A stretch of 64,000 bases of DNA from contig JAGVVL010000022.1 of assembly GCA_018287875.1 (NCBI GenBank), positions 1,550,001 through 1,614,000 on the forward strand, read 5' to 3'. The DNA is from Nigrospora sphaerica. Its lineage: Eukaryota > Ascomycota > Sordariomycetes > Amphisphaeriales > Apiosporaceae. The translations under genes were made by a program, and so were the position numbers. Of this stretch, positions 46,441 to 59,065 are shown piece after piece (the stretch's first letter is position 1; the number at the start of each line of letters is the position of its first letter). The notes under the pieces were generated by a model, which had not been told where the DNA came from, did not search any database, and saw nothing but the letters and a program-made list of their open reading frames with translations.

Positions 46441-47853
46441 CTTGTCTTAACTAACCCCTCTCGCGACGCGAAGCACTCTGATTTTAGTTTCCACGCTAGG
46501 CGATACGCCAATGTCCTTTGGCATCAGCTGAGTAAGATTCGGCCTTGGTAATCGAAGATTGTGAAACTGAAAGATGACATGCATGCTAAGCGCGGCGCCA
46601 CCCCTAGGATCCCGATCCTCTGGGCCGGCCCTGTATTATGCACGAGAGGTACATCGACAACGTGCAGCGCTAAGTGTATAGCTTTAAAACCCCTCGCTCT
46701 TTATTGCCTTCCGCTTGGGAGATTCGGGGGCCCCTGTTTCTACGTCGCTGTACCGTCACACTGTATCCGTTTATTCGTATCGAGTAACCCGATTTGATCT
46801 CAAGGCTTTCTGGGACTTAGGACGGAACTGCGGTCAGCGTGTGCTATTTAGCTTTGTCACCTTCCCGGAACAGCACAAAGTTTACCCCGGGAGGTTACTG
46901 GTCGTCATGGGGCAGTCGAGTGGCAGGGCAGCGGGCGACGCAGTGATGGCTGGCCGGGACTTGGAGGTAGTGCTTGGGAAGCAACGATTGCTCCGGGCGG
47001 GGGAGGGTGTTCCCGATGAAGAAGGAGACGGAGGGCGGAAGGGTGGAAGCGCCTGTGTGCCTTGGTAAGCAGGCCGGGATCGATTGGATCCTTCCTCCCT
47101 TGGATCTCACGGCCCATGGGGAGGGGGTTCATTAAGCAAGAACTGGTTAATATGTACGCCCTTGGAGAAGTCGTTATCACAGCTCCGATAGGCAAGTGCA
47201 ATGCAAGGTACTTTTTTCAGTCAGTGTAGAATGCTTGGACAAATCACGTTACGCCAATCAAAAGCCTGACTAACGTGTCTCATTATCATTAACCGATGTA
47301 GCGGACAACTCAGTCTTTTCAGTAACCAGAGGGTAAATCGAGCAGGATCTGTTTGCACCATATACTAATGAATAATCAACATCGGTAAAACTTTACAGGC
47401 GCCTCGAATTAAGAGAGGATTGCAATCGGTTCCGCCAATTTTAAAGTAAGTGCCCTTTCATGAGTACCTAAGGGGCGACTAGGGTTATAGCTGGAGCCGC
47501 CCATGCCTTGTTACACTATTTGGAAACACTGCAAATATCTAGAGGGGTGGAGGGTTATACCATTTTATCTTAGAAGGGCCATGTTTTAACAGATGCAGGG
47601 GTTCGGGGACAATGAGTAATGTCTACCATACTTCTCGGATTTTCGACTGTTGAATAGAAGTACGCAACGACGTATTAGTTACTTACAGTAGAAAAGTTAC
47701 TATGTAGAAATTGTATAACTATAGCATAGATACATTTAAGCTTCATTTGATATTCTTAAGTGCAATATGTTAGTGCTTAATTCTCACGGTGGTACCCCAA
47801 TCTAGACTATCATACATAAGCAAGTAAACCTCGCTTTATAAGTAAAGACGTAC
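46441..47853. other. AT-rich gene-free spacer
   Basis: The part from about 47.2 to 47.85 kb is clearly AT-rich and lacks open frames. I see no gene, RNA or mobile-element end. Confidence 0.55.
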
Positions 47854-48237
47854 GTGACGAAGGGGTGTTCGAGCAAGCCACTTACTCCGATTCAGGATAA
47901 TGAATATGAGGAGGGAATTAGGTCTCAGGTGAAATTCCACCTTCTACCCTTACCTATGACCCATCCAAAGCTGAGACGCCATGGGGCCAAGGGGTTTGCG
48001 GATCGCCTTCTAGAAGGCCGAGGTGGTGGCGGCTGAATGCTACGGGCGCGGCCCGACTTCTACATTAACGGTGCCGAGCCGGCCGGTCAGTTCTTCAACA
48101 TTAAGAAACTCCTGCGCGACCTGGAGTCGAGGACGTCCACCCGTCAGAGCGCCAACAGTCTCCGTTCCGAACCCGGGTCCTCAGGGAGGGTTTCTATCGT
48201 CGCGAGCTGGGACCCGCGTCCGGCGTACGCCGAATAG
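47854..48237 (+). pseudogene. Unrecognised frame interrupted by one in-frame stop
   Basis: Two protein-like stretches lie in the same frame, separated by a single TGA just before 48037. The first includes DNEYEEGIRSQVKFHLLPLP; the second includes FYINGAEPAGQFFNIKKLLR and ends at 48237. There is no ATG at the upstream end. It could be a decayed gene or two unrelated frames. I do not recognise a family. Confidence 0.25.
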
Positions 48238-48780
48238 TGGCGCGGGACGGTCGCGGGACGACCCGGACGAGGAAAGCGAGCTTCGCCATGAGATTTGACG
48301 TGGCGTTCGCGACCGAATTTTATCATCCGCGCTGTCGGGGTTTCGTGGCGACATACGGGCCTCTTGCGAGTTGGTATGTCCTTGAGGGTTATCTGGACGA
48401 GGAACTTTGACAGGCGAGGGCGCTGGCAGGTGCAAAGCAAAATGCTTATGACGTTCACTACTTGCAATTGGCTTGAGTCTCATAAAGGAGGAACAACATA
48501 TGATGCTGTCATGCCTGACCCATCAGGCTAGAATGCCACCGATTGGCCGTCGCAGATGATGACGTCTACGGTATGTGCATCGTCCGGACATCGCAAAATT
48601 GAACAAGTCCGAACGCAAACCACCACGGCAACGAATATTTCTTCAGAAAAGAAAAAGAAAGCCGGAGCCAGAAATGAGTAACCTGTGTACCAATCAACGG
48701 ACTAAGTGCAAAACACATTCATCTCGGAGTCGCCTCCATCCCCCACCTGAAACATCCAGGGCGCCGTCACACTCTTCACA

Positions 48781-49497
48781 ATGCCTTCCTCGTTTTTCAT
48801 AACCGCCGTCCAAACCACGAGCATCTCGGCGACGCTACTGACCGCGGGCGGTATCGGCGCGCTCTCGCTATTCGACGTGCCGATCCTGCGGGCGCAGCCG
48901 GCCTCGCGTGCACTGCCGGCGACGCGCTGGCTGTTCAGCCGGGGGTCGCATCTGGTGCCGCCGACCATACTGGCCACGGGCGCTGCCTTCCTGTACCTTG
49001 CGTACGCGGCGGCGGCGGCGACGGCGCCGAGCCGAGGGGGCGTGTTGCTGCTGTCGACGACGACGGCATCGGGCCGCGGCGCGGCGCTGTGGCGGTTGCT
49101 GGCGACGGCGCCGGCCCGTTATGTGGTCGCCGCGGCCTGCAACTGTGCCATCTCGCTCTGGACCATGTGGGTCATGGTGCCCAACGTCAACTTCGCTCTG
49201 ATCAAGAAGAACGAAGCCAAGGGCGGCATGCGCAGTGCCGCCGCCGCGCGCGCCACCGCGAACCGCGCGGGCCCCGGCACCCGCTCCGCTGAGGACTCGG
49301 TCGCCGGCGTCGGCGAGGGTATCACTGAGTGGTCCGATGCGAGCGACCCCCAGGAGGTAACACCGCTGCCATCTTCAGCGGGCGAGGACGCTGAGGTGCG
49401 CGCCCTGCTCGACCGCTTCGCTTGGATGAATGGCGTGCGGACCGTGTTGGGAATGGCGGGAGGCGTCATCGCGTTGGCGACGGCGTTGTCTGAGTAG
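48781..49497 (+). CDS. DUF1772-family integral membrane protein
   Basis: Single-exon gene of 238 aa with four hydrophobic segments: about residues 8-32, 58-80, 112-135 and 218-236. The third ends in SLWTMWVMVPNVN and the last follows FAWMNGVRTVLG, matching the MVP-N and W-x-NxxR features of DUF1772. This family includes fungal anthrone oxygenases such as HypC, and many members of unknown role. The region between helices 3 and 4 is a hydrophilic, charge-rich loop. It is not next to an aromatic PKS, so the oxygenase role should not be assumed. A 72-bp tandem duplication starts inside its final codons. Confidence 0.8.
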   Translation: MPSSFFITAVQTTSISATLLTAGGIGALSLFDVPILRAQPASRALPATRWLFSRGSHLVPPTILATGAAFLYLAYAAAAATAPSRGGVLLLSTTTASGRGAALWRLLATAPARYVVAAACNCAISLWTMWVMVPNVNFALIKKNEAKGGMRSAAAARATANRAGPGTRSAEDSVAGVGEGITEWSDASDPQEVTPLPSSAGEDAEVRALLDRFAWMNGVRTVLGMAGGVIALATALSE

Positions 49498-49613
49498 GAT
49501 ACTTGTTGGTTTTGAGAGTTAAATGGAAAGTCAGAGTTACCCGCGTTGGCGACGGCGTTGTCTGAGTAGGATACTTGTTGGTTTTGAGAATTAAATGGAA
49601 AGTCAGAGTTACC
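49470..49613 (+). repeat. 72-bp tandem duplication over the end of the DUF1772 gene
   Basis: Two adjacent 72-bp copies (49470-49541, 49542-49613) differ at one visible position (GAGAGTT versus GAGAATT). Copy 1 includes the last codons and stop of the upstream gene. Copy 2 repeats that coding end and stop in what is now 3' flank. The near identity suggests a recent event. The unit length is a multiple of three. Confidence 0.9.
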
Positions 49614-49660
49614 CGCGTGGAACTTTTGGTGTGCTGTTTGGTAGATACATGTACATCCGA

Positions 49661-52255
49661 TCATTCGTACCCAGGTTCCGTATGCCGCGTCGCCGCGACG
49701 AGGCTCGAGTACCTCAGGTCGCGCACAACGCCTCCGTTTTTCGACACCGCCACCACGCCGCGTATCATAGCAATAAGCGTGCACGCCAGAAATACCCCAT
49801 ACACGATCCAAAGCTGCCGCTGGACGTAGCGAAACTGCGTATCCCAGGACGAGCGTTGGCACGGGGACTTGGGTAAAAGATCGGTGGTTGGGAGCTGGCA
49901 TGCGCGCAGCTGGTGATTGCCCTCGAAAACCACGGCGAGGAAATGCCGGTCCGACAAGATGGAAAATATGATGTCTTCGTACATCCCCCTGACGCGTTCC
50001 ATGGCGTCGGGGTACGCGAAGTAGTCTTGTTCAATATTGATCAGCTTGGTTCCCTGCGCCTTCGTATCCGGAATGGGCTGTCCACGTTCGACCAGCTGCA
50101 CAGTGCCGTTCACAAAATCCCGAAGCTGCTTGCCGAGGGAGTGGTAAGCTGCTATCTCCCGGTACTTCTCTACTGGAAGTGGGTGGACGTAGTTGCTTTC
50201 AGGAACCGCCTTGGTCTTATCCTCGGTCCCGTCGTTAGCATCTCCAGGGACATAAACCGTGTCTATGACTCGGTTTAATAATTTTCTGTCTGTGACGTTG
50301 ATAAACTGAACCTTGCGCATAAACGTGATGTTTGCCCTATAGGACATGTTGTAATGTTCACAGGCAAACATCTTGGGCCTAAAGGCCTCTTGCCCTGCCA
50401 GGAGACGGGTTAGTTAGGGTTTCATAAATGACGAGCAAAAGAACGGGAAGTTGTGATCATCATGTTCAGCGAAGAATTCTGACTTAGTATAGGCGGTGGC
50501 AAAGCTTCAAGACGCGAAACCGAGGGATTTGGTGGGTAAGAGAGCGACTCACAGCCTGGCATGCTCCGATTTTGAGGTGGTGTCACCGTCAAGTCAGTCC
50601 TCTCAGCATAACCCACCCATAATATCGGCTCCACACGGAAAGTCCCTAGGTTCGGAGGGGCATTTGAAGGATCTGGTATCGCGCCCCCGGTAGTAATGTT
50701 GTCCATTAGGACCCTGGGATACTCTCCTTGTGTCGCATGGGCGTAGTAGCTGTAGTTGCCATTTGGGAGCAAGACGTCCGGGCCGAAAGGCGCCAAGTGC
50801 TTACCAAAGATTGTACGTCCTTGGCCATCCACTGTAACATCGGCACAATGGTAACCAGGGGCGATAAATTCGAAGACGTACGAGCAGTTCTTCGTGATAT
50901 TGCAAATCTGATCCGACGCCAAGTCATCAGTAACAGCTGTTTTTCCATACAGAGCCAACGTCGCCACCTTGTCCAAGCTCTCGCTTGGGGCGGTGTAATA
51001 ATCAAAGGAGTAGTTGGGCCGCGGGGAGAGTCTCCCAGTCGTGCTGTTCCACAAAGACATGGACGTGGGCATGAGGCCAAGGCCCTTCTCCGTATTGCGC
51101 CAGTCCATGGTAGCCTCCTGGGAGAAGCTCAGGGTTCGGACACCGGAACAATACGCCTTATCGTCTATGTTGTTGTTGCTTTGCACTCCAAGTGTACTAC
51201 TGGTCAAGACGACGACCAGTGGCATGAGCCTGGTGATTGTCAGCGTGTATTACAGACGGTCCGTTTCGCGTGAGCTGTTACCAAAAGATGATGGCCAGCG
51301 CCATGGCGAATGAAGCTTTCCAGTAAATCTCCAGGTTCATCAAGGCGCGAAGGTCGTCCGTGGCTGCGAAGAGGGAGTCCAAGGCGGCAATGCTCAGGAC
51401 TTTATCGTGTGCAGTCGCCCAGACACACTGGCGAAAGGCCGTCACCATACAGGCAATGAAGGAAGCTTTCGAAGCGTAGGCGAGCACGGTGCCATATCGC
51501 CACATGACCAGCTGTTGCTCAAACTCGGTTTCACGGCCGTCGAGGCCTGCATAGAAGCGATCATGGCCGACAGCGAATGCCAAGCCAAACAGGAAGAACA
51601 GGACCATAGAGTAGGAAGAACTCAGCTGGCACCACCTCTTGTATCGTGGAGGTAAACTAAGTGATGAGTCCCGGCTGCGAGTTTTGTCGACGGTAGGGTT
51701 TGTCGTAAGAAGTTTGATTTGGGACCCGGATTTGCCGTGCAGGAACTGGGCGTGGGTAGGAGAAAACGCAGCAGAAAGGGAAGAGGAAGCAGGCGACCCG
51801 TGCTCACCCGGAGGTATTCGGGCACTGGGATATGCTATTCGTGGATGAGACGGCGACAACTCGGGACCTGAAAAGCTCGATTCCTCGCTCCCTGAAAGCT
51901 GGGAGAGGGCACTGGGACGTCGCATGGTTCTGTTCATGGAGAATGGGTTGCGACTTCCAGCATCGTGAACTTGGGGCGAGGCGTGGTTGTTCGGTTGCGG
52001 GCCGCCGTATTCACCCAAGCCAGCGTTTGGTTGCATAGCTGATCGGGTGGCGATGGGTGGCTGGAAGCCCAACTGTTGGCTACCGAGAGACAGACGACGT
52101 TGTCCTCGGTCTGGCGGCTGCTCGTATTGCGCCATTTCTGGTGATTGACTTATCGCGGGAGAAGTACTCGCGCCTGGAGTTTCCAAGGGCATGGATAGAT
52201 TGTGCTTGGGTTTGGAGCCCCAAAAAGGGATTAACAATTGATTATAATCCAACAT
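49661..52255 (-). CDS. Large fungal-specific membrane protein with extracellular domain
   Basis: Three exons (51282-52255, 50553-51229, 49661-50394) close in phase at 794 aa. The first junction reads AIIFW|LMPLVVVLTSSTLGV, and the second splits a Trp codon in GC|WQEAFRPK. Residues 1 to about 200 are disordered and Ser/Pro-rich. Three membrane segments lie near 215-232, 255-275 and 310-338. A glycosylated ectodomain of roughly 400 residues follows (sequons such as NCS, NRS, NMS), then a C-terminal segment IVYGVFLACTLIAMI. This order matches an ascomycete family often labelled 'formylmethionine deformylase-like' in databases, a label with no known biochemical basis. The start may be Met 22 (52192) instead, since the first 20 residues look leader-like. 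Function unknown. Confidence 0.78.
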
Positions 52256-53120
52256 GGGAACACGTAGAGGCGGAAGGGATCAACAACTGTGAGGTCGCTA
52301 ATCACGGCCATCAATCCCTCCTCTGGAACGCTTAACCAGTGCTGTACCAGGTGCTGACTGCTATGGAATAGACCCCATAGAAACAGTAGTTGGGCTCGAC
52401 CGGCCTGGTGAAAGGTTCTTTCCTGCCATCACTCGCTATTATTACTTAGCTCACGGTCAGCTGAAGATAAGAAAGCGGTGTGGATCAACCTCTGGGGCTA
52501 CACTCAAGGTCGTCGGCTGGTGATTCTGAGGCTGATATCGATGCGGGTGGGCTTGGATTAAGGTTCCCGTCATCCCCATTTCAGTTTGGCGTGATCGTTG
52601 CGAGCGGGAAAGGCGTTCGCCTGAGTCGTGCGACGCTTGATTCTTGGGGCATGAGGCGGCAAGGGCTTTGGGGCTCTGGGGTAAGAGCTAGCGAAAAGCT
52701 TGAACAATATGTCGCAACGCCGAGCCTAGCAAACCCCGCGAGTCTAGGCACCTATGCAGTGGCTGCCTCTCGGTTGTCGGCTGGCGATCGGAGGATATCT
52801 TCCTCATGGTGGAGGGGCACAGGTGAATTGAAGTAACACATGGATTGGGAGATGTCAGCGTTCAAGCCCTGGGCTACGTGGCATTTTGGCATACAGTCAC
52901 CCCAATGGCTACGGCTATCAATGACTGGCAGATACCTCGTGGGCAAGCAGAAGGCACAAACTTGATGTCGAGAGGAGGCTTGTGTAATCAGGCGTTTATC
53001 GCTGCAAGTTCCGGACCCCTCCTTGCAGTGAACTACTTAGTTGCCCATGCCTTCCATTGCAGGTCGGCTTCTGTAAGAGCAGTCCGGTTGACCCATTCGA
53101 AAATGCCATTATTTATTCGC
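52256..53120. other. Intergenic region
   Basis: No supported gene. Open frames near 52.5-52.8 and 52.8-53.2 kb lack motifs. Confidence 0.5.
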
Positions 53121-53861
53121 TTACGAGTCGTTGGTACTTCCACCACCGGCGCGAACGAGGTTGATCTCCTCCTGGAGTCTTTCGACTTCAAGTGCCATAG
53201 CAAAGTACTGCAGTTCGCGCGTTGAGATGGTCATGTGCCTGTACCGGGCTGTAGAATGGCTCATTCCACTATCCATGATGCCAAAAGCAGGACGAACCCG
53301 ATGTGTGGGACGCCGGACGGCCTCGTGAATCCGGCGCTCAATCTCTGCCTGGACGACACGCTCCGCACGGCGCAGAATCTCAGCATGCTCCAGTTCCTCC
53401 TGGATGGCACGCTCAGCGCGGCGCTGGATATCGTTAGGGTCGTTAGGGTCGAAGGGTGCGGGGCGAGTGTGGCCCACCTCCTGGCCCAAGAACGAGGCTT
53501 GAGCGGCGGAAGTGACTGTGGGCCAGGTCTCCCATGTGGGAACAGGGAGAGGAGGAGAGGCGTTCTCGGTCTCGGTATCCTCAGCCAAGGTGTGGTTCTC
53601 CTGCTGGGGCTGGGAATCTCTCGGAGCCTCGGCGCTCCTTCCTTGAACGATCCGCGCAAGCCGATGGACGAGTTCTTCCGCCTGGCGGTTCCTTCCGTGC
53701 TCTCGACGGACGGCTTCGTCCAAGGCGCCGTTGCTACTGGCTAAAGCTGACTGATGCATTGTTAGCTCAAGGTTGTTCTCAGGCTGGCTTTGTCCGTGTC
53801 AACGCACATGACTTTCGGCCTGGTCAGCCTGGTCAGCCTGGTCAGGTGCGTTCGAAGACAT
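53121..53861 (-). CDS. Hypothetical coiled-coil protein with short DQA repeats
   Basis: Two exons (53808-53861, 53121-53750) give 227 aa. The intron has a GTGCGT donor, a GCTAAC branch point and a CATCAG acceptor, and both sides are in phase 0. The start sequence contains three DQA triplets, encoded by a 9-bp DNA repeat. A Pro/Thr-rich stretch follows, then a strongly helical Arg/Glu-rich region (DIQRRAERAIQEELEHAEIL, ERRIHEAVRR) and a last helix ELQYFAMALEVERLQEEINL. This suggests a coiled coil that could mediate self-association. No known family is recognised, and no targeting signal or membrane segment is present. Confidence 0.65.
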
Positions 53862-55137
53862 AGCCGATGTCTACTGCCGCTTGAACGACGACGCTTGGGA
53901 TGCTTGATAATGCGCGGCTGCAAACGGTGTGATGCAGTGTCGAATAACTCCGTTGAGAGGAATCGCGACGTCCGTGATGCTTCCCGAAGTGGAAGAGTTG
54001 AGTGTAGATGTTTCCGCTAGCCGAAGAAAAAGAGAGAAGCAGGGACGGCAAGGTTGTGAATAACTCCAGTACGAATGCATCTATGTGAGATTTCTTTTAA
54101 TATCCCCTCGCCGAGTACGTACCGGCCGCCCAGCAACAAGGCTTTCGGTGGTGCAGACATTTTTTTCCTGCGCGAGCTGATGACGCGTCCATATACTGCA
54201 TCGTATTAGCACATGTACTGCAGCCATTCCATGTTTCACTGTATGGAGCGAAGGCCCCTTGGATCAAGGGCCTCTGACACAGGCCACAGCATTACTCATT
54301 AAACTGAAGAAGGCTTCTTTTTCTTATTGAAAAAACGATATAACAGATGGGAATATGGGACAGATACTGCTTCATGCATGGTGCCTAATGTGAATATACT
54401 GCTAGACATCCCACCACTCCTGGCTGCCTAGCTCGCCGAAAGGAGAACCCCCCAGCTTGTGTACAAACGCGTTTGCAACGGTTTCAATTTTCTTTACTGT
54501 GAAGGTTACCATCCTTCACGAACGCCGCTCTCACGAACCCTCTCAGAGCAAAACGAAGTCACTGCCCCAGTCACATTTAGCACGCACCCGGTCAGGTCCC
54601 ATATCGCCGCTTCCGCTGTGCTGGCTACAGCAGCGGGATAGATATGTACTACCGGTCATAAGGCACAATGTCTGGTAGTCGTGCTCCAGCCTGACTACTT
54701 CCAGGCATCCATCAAGTATGCTTTTGGTGTACGTTGCCGAGATTTGGTCAGACTGCAGTGCCAATCCGTGCAGCTTCAGCGTTAGTAGCCCTTCTGTGGC
54801 GGTGCGGGAGTTAGGCAAATTGCCCGGATTCCACACTAATCTCTCTTCAGCCCAAGGGAGAATCACTTCGCTGCTGATGTCCCTGTTCAAAATTAGACAC
54901 GATGACCATCATAAATAGTCATATGCATACTACCACTTGCTTCACATTTTCCACTGTCTCCTACCTTTTTCTCTCGAACACCAATATGCTTGCCTCCGGC
55001 TCGGTAACTAGGTGTTCTTCACCTCTCAGTAACGCTGGCCAATGCGTCTTTGAGGCTGTCTGAAACTGCTTGGCAGCTTTGGAGAGTGCGAAAAGTATTG
55101 TTTCCCTTTACCGGAACAGGAAAGGCCGAACACGGGA

Positions 55138-55650
55138 ATGCAGCCAAATTCCAGTCACTGTATGACACGTCCTGGTTTTGCGACAACCGGTTTTACGCAA
55201 TTCACCAGGACCAGTGAGCGTGGGGGAGTATCAGCCTCACAATTATTTGAACTGACTGGCCTGCCCATCGAAAATTATTTTACTGGAAAAACGACACCCT
55301 CCAAACTACTTCAAGAGGCCGACAAACTCACCGACGATCTGCCCATTTGTCTCAACATTTGCCTAAGCACTTGCGGGTACGCCGATAAGATGGCCAACCA
55401 TTTCCTCTTCTTCTACAAATTGACCCAGCAAAACATACCCTTCCTGGCATGCTTCATCATTTCTTGCCCCGCCTGCGTCACCCTGTCTTGCGGAGAAACT
55501 TTATCGCAGTCATTTCAGCTGTCGAGTCATCTTTTGTACACATACCCTGCTGTTTTGGATCACGACGTCCCCAGACTTGATGACGCGGGTATAAAGAGCC
55601 TATATTGTGCAGAAGCCCAAGGGCAAAGGCAAGGCCAGAGTCAAGGGTAG
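55138..55650 (+). CDS. Hypothetical ORF in degenerate region
   Basis: An open frame of 170 codons with a protein-like middle (ENYFTGKTTPSKLLQEADKL, then a Cys-rich CLNICLSTCGYADKMANHF). Upstream, another frame (GNAAKFQSLYDTSWFCDNRF) also looks coding and ends as this one begins, hinting at a frameshift or missed intron. It could be a fragment of a mobile element or a decayed gene. No family is recognised. Confidence 0.25.
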   Translation: MQPNSSHCMTRPGFATTGFTQFTRTSERGGVSASQLFELTGLPIENYFTGKTTPSKLLQEADKLTDDLPICLNICLSTCGYADKMANHFLFFYKLTQQNIPFLACFIISCPACVTLSCGETLSQSFQLSSHLLYTYPAVLDHDVPRLDDAGIKSLYCAEAQGQRQGQSQG

Positions 55651-58504
55651 GTTTCTCATAATGACCAACACTATCAAGCAAGGGCGACCCGGCAGGGATT
55701 TTTTTGGTGGCCTCTGCCAAACGCCCAGCCTCCTATGAGAGCCCTGGGCTCAATAGTGCAAGCAGGTGCAAACTTTTGCCAGCGACAAAGGGTTTCAATA
55801 CAAAAAGAGAACCCTTGTCGGTGTCGAGGAAAATCCGAGTCTTTCAGCGCTCCCAACTGTAACCCTGACCGTTTTTTATTCCTTTGGTGCAGAACTAGCT
55901 TGTGTCCCTACTTCTTTCGAAGCTGCTGAGAATACAAAACAGGCGTTGCCCCTTCCAGATAGGACAACGACTGAACCAGCACGCTCCACATCTTATACCA
56001 ATATTGAACCGCCTTGACTGGCGTCGAACGAGGACGACGACGAAGCGAACGACGTTAAGATCGCAGCAGCTCTGGCTGTCATTTTAGCCTCAGCCTTTAC
56101 ACAATTGGTTGCCTAGATCTTTTCAGTCTCCTTATCGAGCGATTTGCCAAACACACAGCCCTCGCATAATGACGACATATATCCTTCCTGGTAGCAACAG
56201 CGGTACGACGCCGCCTTATCCGCCGCCGGTTTATCGGAGTCTAGAGTTCGAGCATCACTTAGGCTATTCTTTACTAATCCCCTTCCAGGCTACCATGTCC
56301 GGTAGTGGTAACAACAGCCGCCGCATTAGCGGCCAGGCCCCGCTTAGCGGCAGTGGCCCCGGTAGCGGCAACGTCTCCCGCAGTAACAGCAGCCAGCTCC
56401 CCTGGGCCAGCACCAGCAGTGGCCCCGGTAGTGGCCCCGTCATTATATACCTCCCATAACACTAAGGCCTCCCCAACCATCCGGGAGTCCAAGCCGTTTC
56501 CCAACAGCTCCCAGCCTCAAGCAATGATATCGCTGTGGCTTTGGTGGCCACCTGTCAATCGCTGTTCTATCCTTACTTATATCGCCAACGACGTCAAAGA
56601 CGGTGTATGTAAGCCCTTCTTCTCCACCGTAAAGATGCTCTGCCTGCAACCGGCAGAAGCTCATGTCGGGACAGTATACCTTTGGCCGGGCTGGAAAGAT
56701 TCTCCATCATGCTAGCGCGAACAAAGTCCTCAATTGTTTATAGGCACAACAGGGAAGCCGGCCGTAATCACAATATTCCCGAGTACGCTGGCCTCCTCGT
56801 GCTCAACTTCGAGGAAAACTGGGAATTCGAAACACATCAAAGAAAAACCGGTTGGTCGACCGCGAACTCGAGAGAAACCAGTAGAGAGCTACAATAACGG
56901 GAACAGGGGTTTTGTAAACACCGACACAGGGTGTTACCAACGCCTCTGCCATTCCTGGAGATGCAGCTGACCCCGCAGGTCCATATGCGGATCTCAGTAC
57001 CGAGGCGCGTTCCAGCCAATACCTCATTATATGACACAGTGGGGGCAAGACTGCCTGATGTACTGTTGCCTCGTCAAGTGCGCGAATCGGCTGCCCAGCA
57101 TCATCAGGGTGTTTTCGGTCAATGGACGATACACGTCGATAACCAAGCCACATGGTTTCCGTGTGCCTATGATCCAACGACAATATCATTATACAATGGC
57201 TAGATGGTTATTTCCTGTCTCATTGACACCACTAAGTGTTCTGTCATTCACCTTCATACCATCACCATCACCTTCCCTTTTACAACAAAACCTGCCCATT
57301 TGGGCCGTTGGCAGACTAGAACAGGCTTTTGGCTCGCGAGCCATCCCGTTATATAAGAGGAGGGAATAATGCAGGGGATCTCCTTCCGGCACCGCCCCAG
57401 AAGCCGTAACAACAAGACCGACCCTTGCTGTATGGCTGCAAGTCTTTTGATTCTTCCGACTCAACGGGTTCCGGTTGTTATGCTTTATGTTATGGAGCAC
57501 CTCGCCAGCTCAGTTACCAGAGGTCATAACCAGACAGTTTCTGCGGCTGACTGCCGAGAATCGTGGTGATGAACTATACCGATGGGCACCCGGTTATTGC
57601 CTCCTTCTAAAACAGCACATCCGCCTCAAGGAAGGCACGCTCAATGGTCATGTTATATGTTGTTCAGGACGACTGCATCACGACATGCTTACTCTCTCAT
57701 GCTTTTCATTTTCAACGCTGCTACCAGAGGGGCATGACGTCCTCCGTACCGAGCAAGGACGAAAAATATATTCACTGGACCCTCCGGCGCGCCCAAGGAC
57801 ACACCGTCTGCAAGATGAACACTGCCCCCAAGGGTCTTCGGCCGTAATGGCATTTCTGTCCCTGGCTTTTATGTCGAGTATACCGCTCCCGCCAGAACCG
57901 AAAAACCGGACTTTACCCTGCCTTTTCGCCCGTCTTAACGCCACAGGAAGTTCCCCTGCCAGGTTCTCCCGTCCTGGCGCCCCAGAACACTGCTCCGCCA
58001 GACTTTCCTGTGCTGGCACACGCTACCCGACTCCCCTGGTCAGGACACAGTCCAGGAGGGGTCGGAACCTGAGGGTGCCCAGAGCCGTCGTTCTCTCCAC
58101 CAGCCGTTCTTATATTTCATATTTATGCTTGGCGTGTCGTCGAAGCCCACCATAGGGACGTCCGAACTTCGGCGGCGGCCGTACCATCTACTCACGGAGA
58201 AGAGACGTGGAGTGCGTTGAAGGCCATCTCAGCTGTATCGTTCAAATCCCTCATCATCGGGAGCGGCCCCGGATTCCCAGTGGGCCGGAGCATTGTCCCT
58301 CACACCTCACCCTAACCCTAAGGCTTATGTGGGGTATAGCGTGCCCCATTTCCTCCGCCTTGTCTCCGACCAGTTGGTTGGACAAGACGTCGTCGGTACC
58401 GCCACAGCTGCCCAGACAGGCACGTCCTCATACTTACTGGGGCGCCTCGGGGTAGGGCAGGCCCTGGGGCTGGTGGCCAACCATTCCAGCCCGGCAGACT
58501 CAAG

Positions 58505-59065
58505 TTGCTGGGCGAGCATAAGCGCCCGTCCTCTTGGCTGTGGACGGCATTAACGGGCGAAGCAGTCGAGGAGGAGAAGGAGCGACATGGCACGCTCTTA
58601 TTTCCCGGTTTTAAGGGCGATGACATGGCCCACTTGAAGCGACTTTTGGGTGTAAGTGCAGACGAACCCACGGCGAACATCGCGGGGATGGTAGGGCCGA
58701 GTGCCCAATACCCGACGTTTTCACCACCTAGCGCAAAGAGGATCTGGCACAACCATGCCAGAACATCCAACCACCAAGAGGGTGGAGATGTAGACATGGA
58801 AGATGGCGCCGAGTCGGAGGAGGAGGTGGAGGAAGGGGAGTCGGACAACCCCGATTCGAACGACGAGATGGCCGACCCCGTGGTTGATGGCGCCGACGAG
58901 GAAACGCCAGACGTCCCTGCGCAACAGCAGGATAGTGGGGACGAGTCCTTGTCCCTGAGTGACGTGGATTCGGAGATCGTCGAGGAGTTCGGTGACGAGG
59001 TGGCCGCCGAGGGTTCGTCTTCTGTCCCACAGAGGAAGGCGAGTGGCGGTCCGGAGACTGTATGA
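58505..59065 (+). CDS. Hypothetical acidic protein ORF
   Basis: A 186-codon frame. The first half is mixed (LLFPGFKGDDMAHLKRLLG) and the second half is strongly acidic (ESEEEVEEGESD, DSGDESLSLSDVDSEIVEEF), like disordered tails of nuclear or transposon-derived proteins. The frame stays open upstream of the ATG, so the true start is uncertain. It may be part of a degraded element. Confidence 0.3.
   Translation: MLGEHKRPSSWLWTALTGEAVEEEKERHGTLLFPGFKGDDMAHLKRLLGVSADEPTANIAGMVGPSAQYPTFSPPSAKRIWHNHARTSNHQEGGDVDMEDGAESEEEVEEGESDNPDSNDEMADPVVDGADEETPDVPAQQQDSGDESLSLSDVDSEIVEEFGDEVAAEGSSSVPQRKASGGPETV

Noticed and set aside
54457..54678. Short frames near 54.5-54.9 kb
   Set aside because: Overlapping frames on both strands, no motif, and located in the degenerate region.
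58310..58321. Telomere-like CCCTAACCCTAA
   Set aside because: Only two units inside ordinary sequence; too short to be telomeric and easily due to chance.
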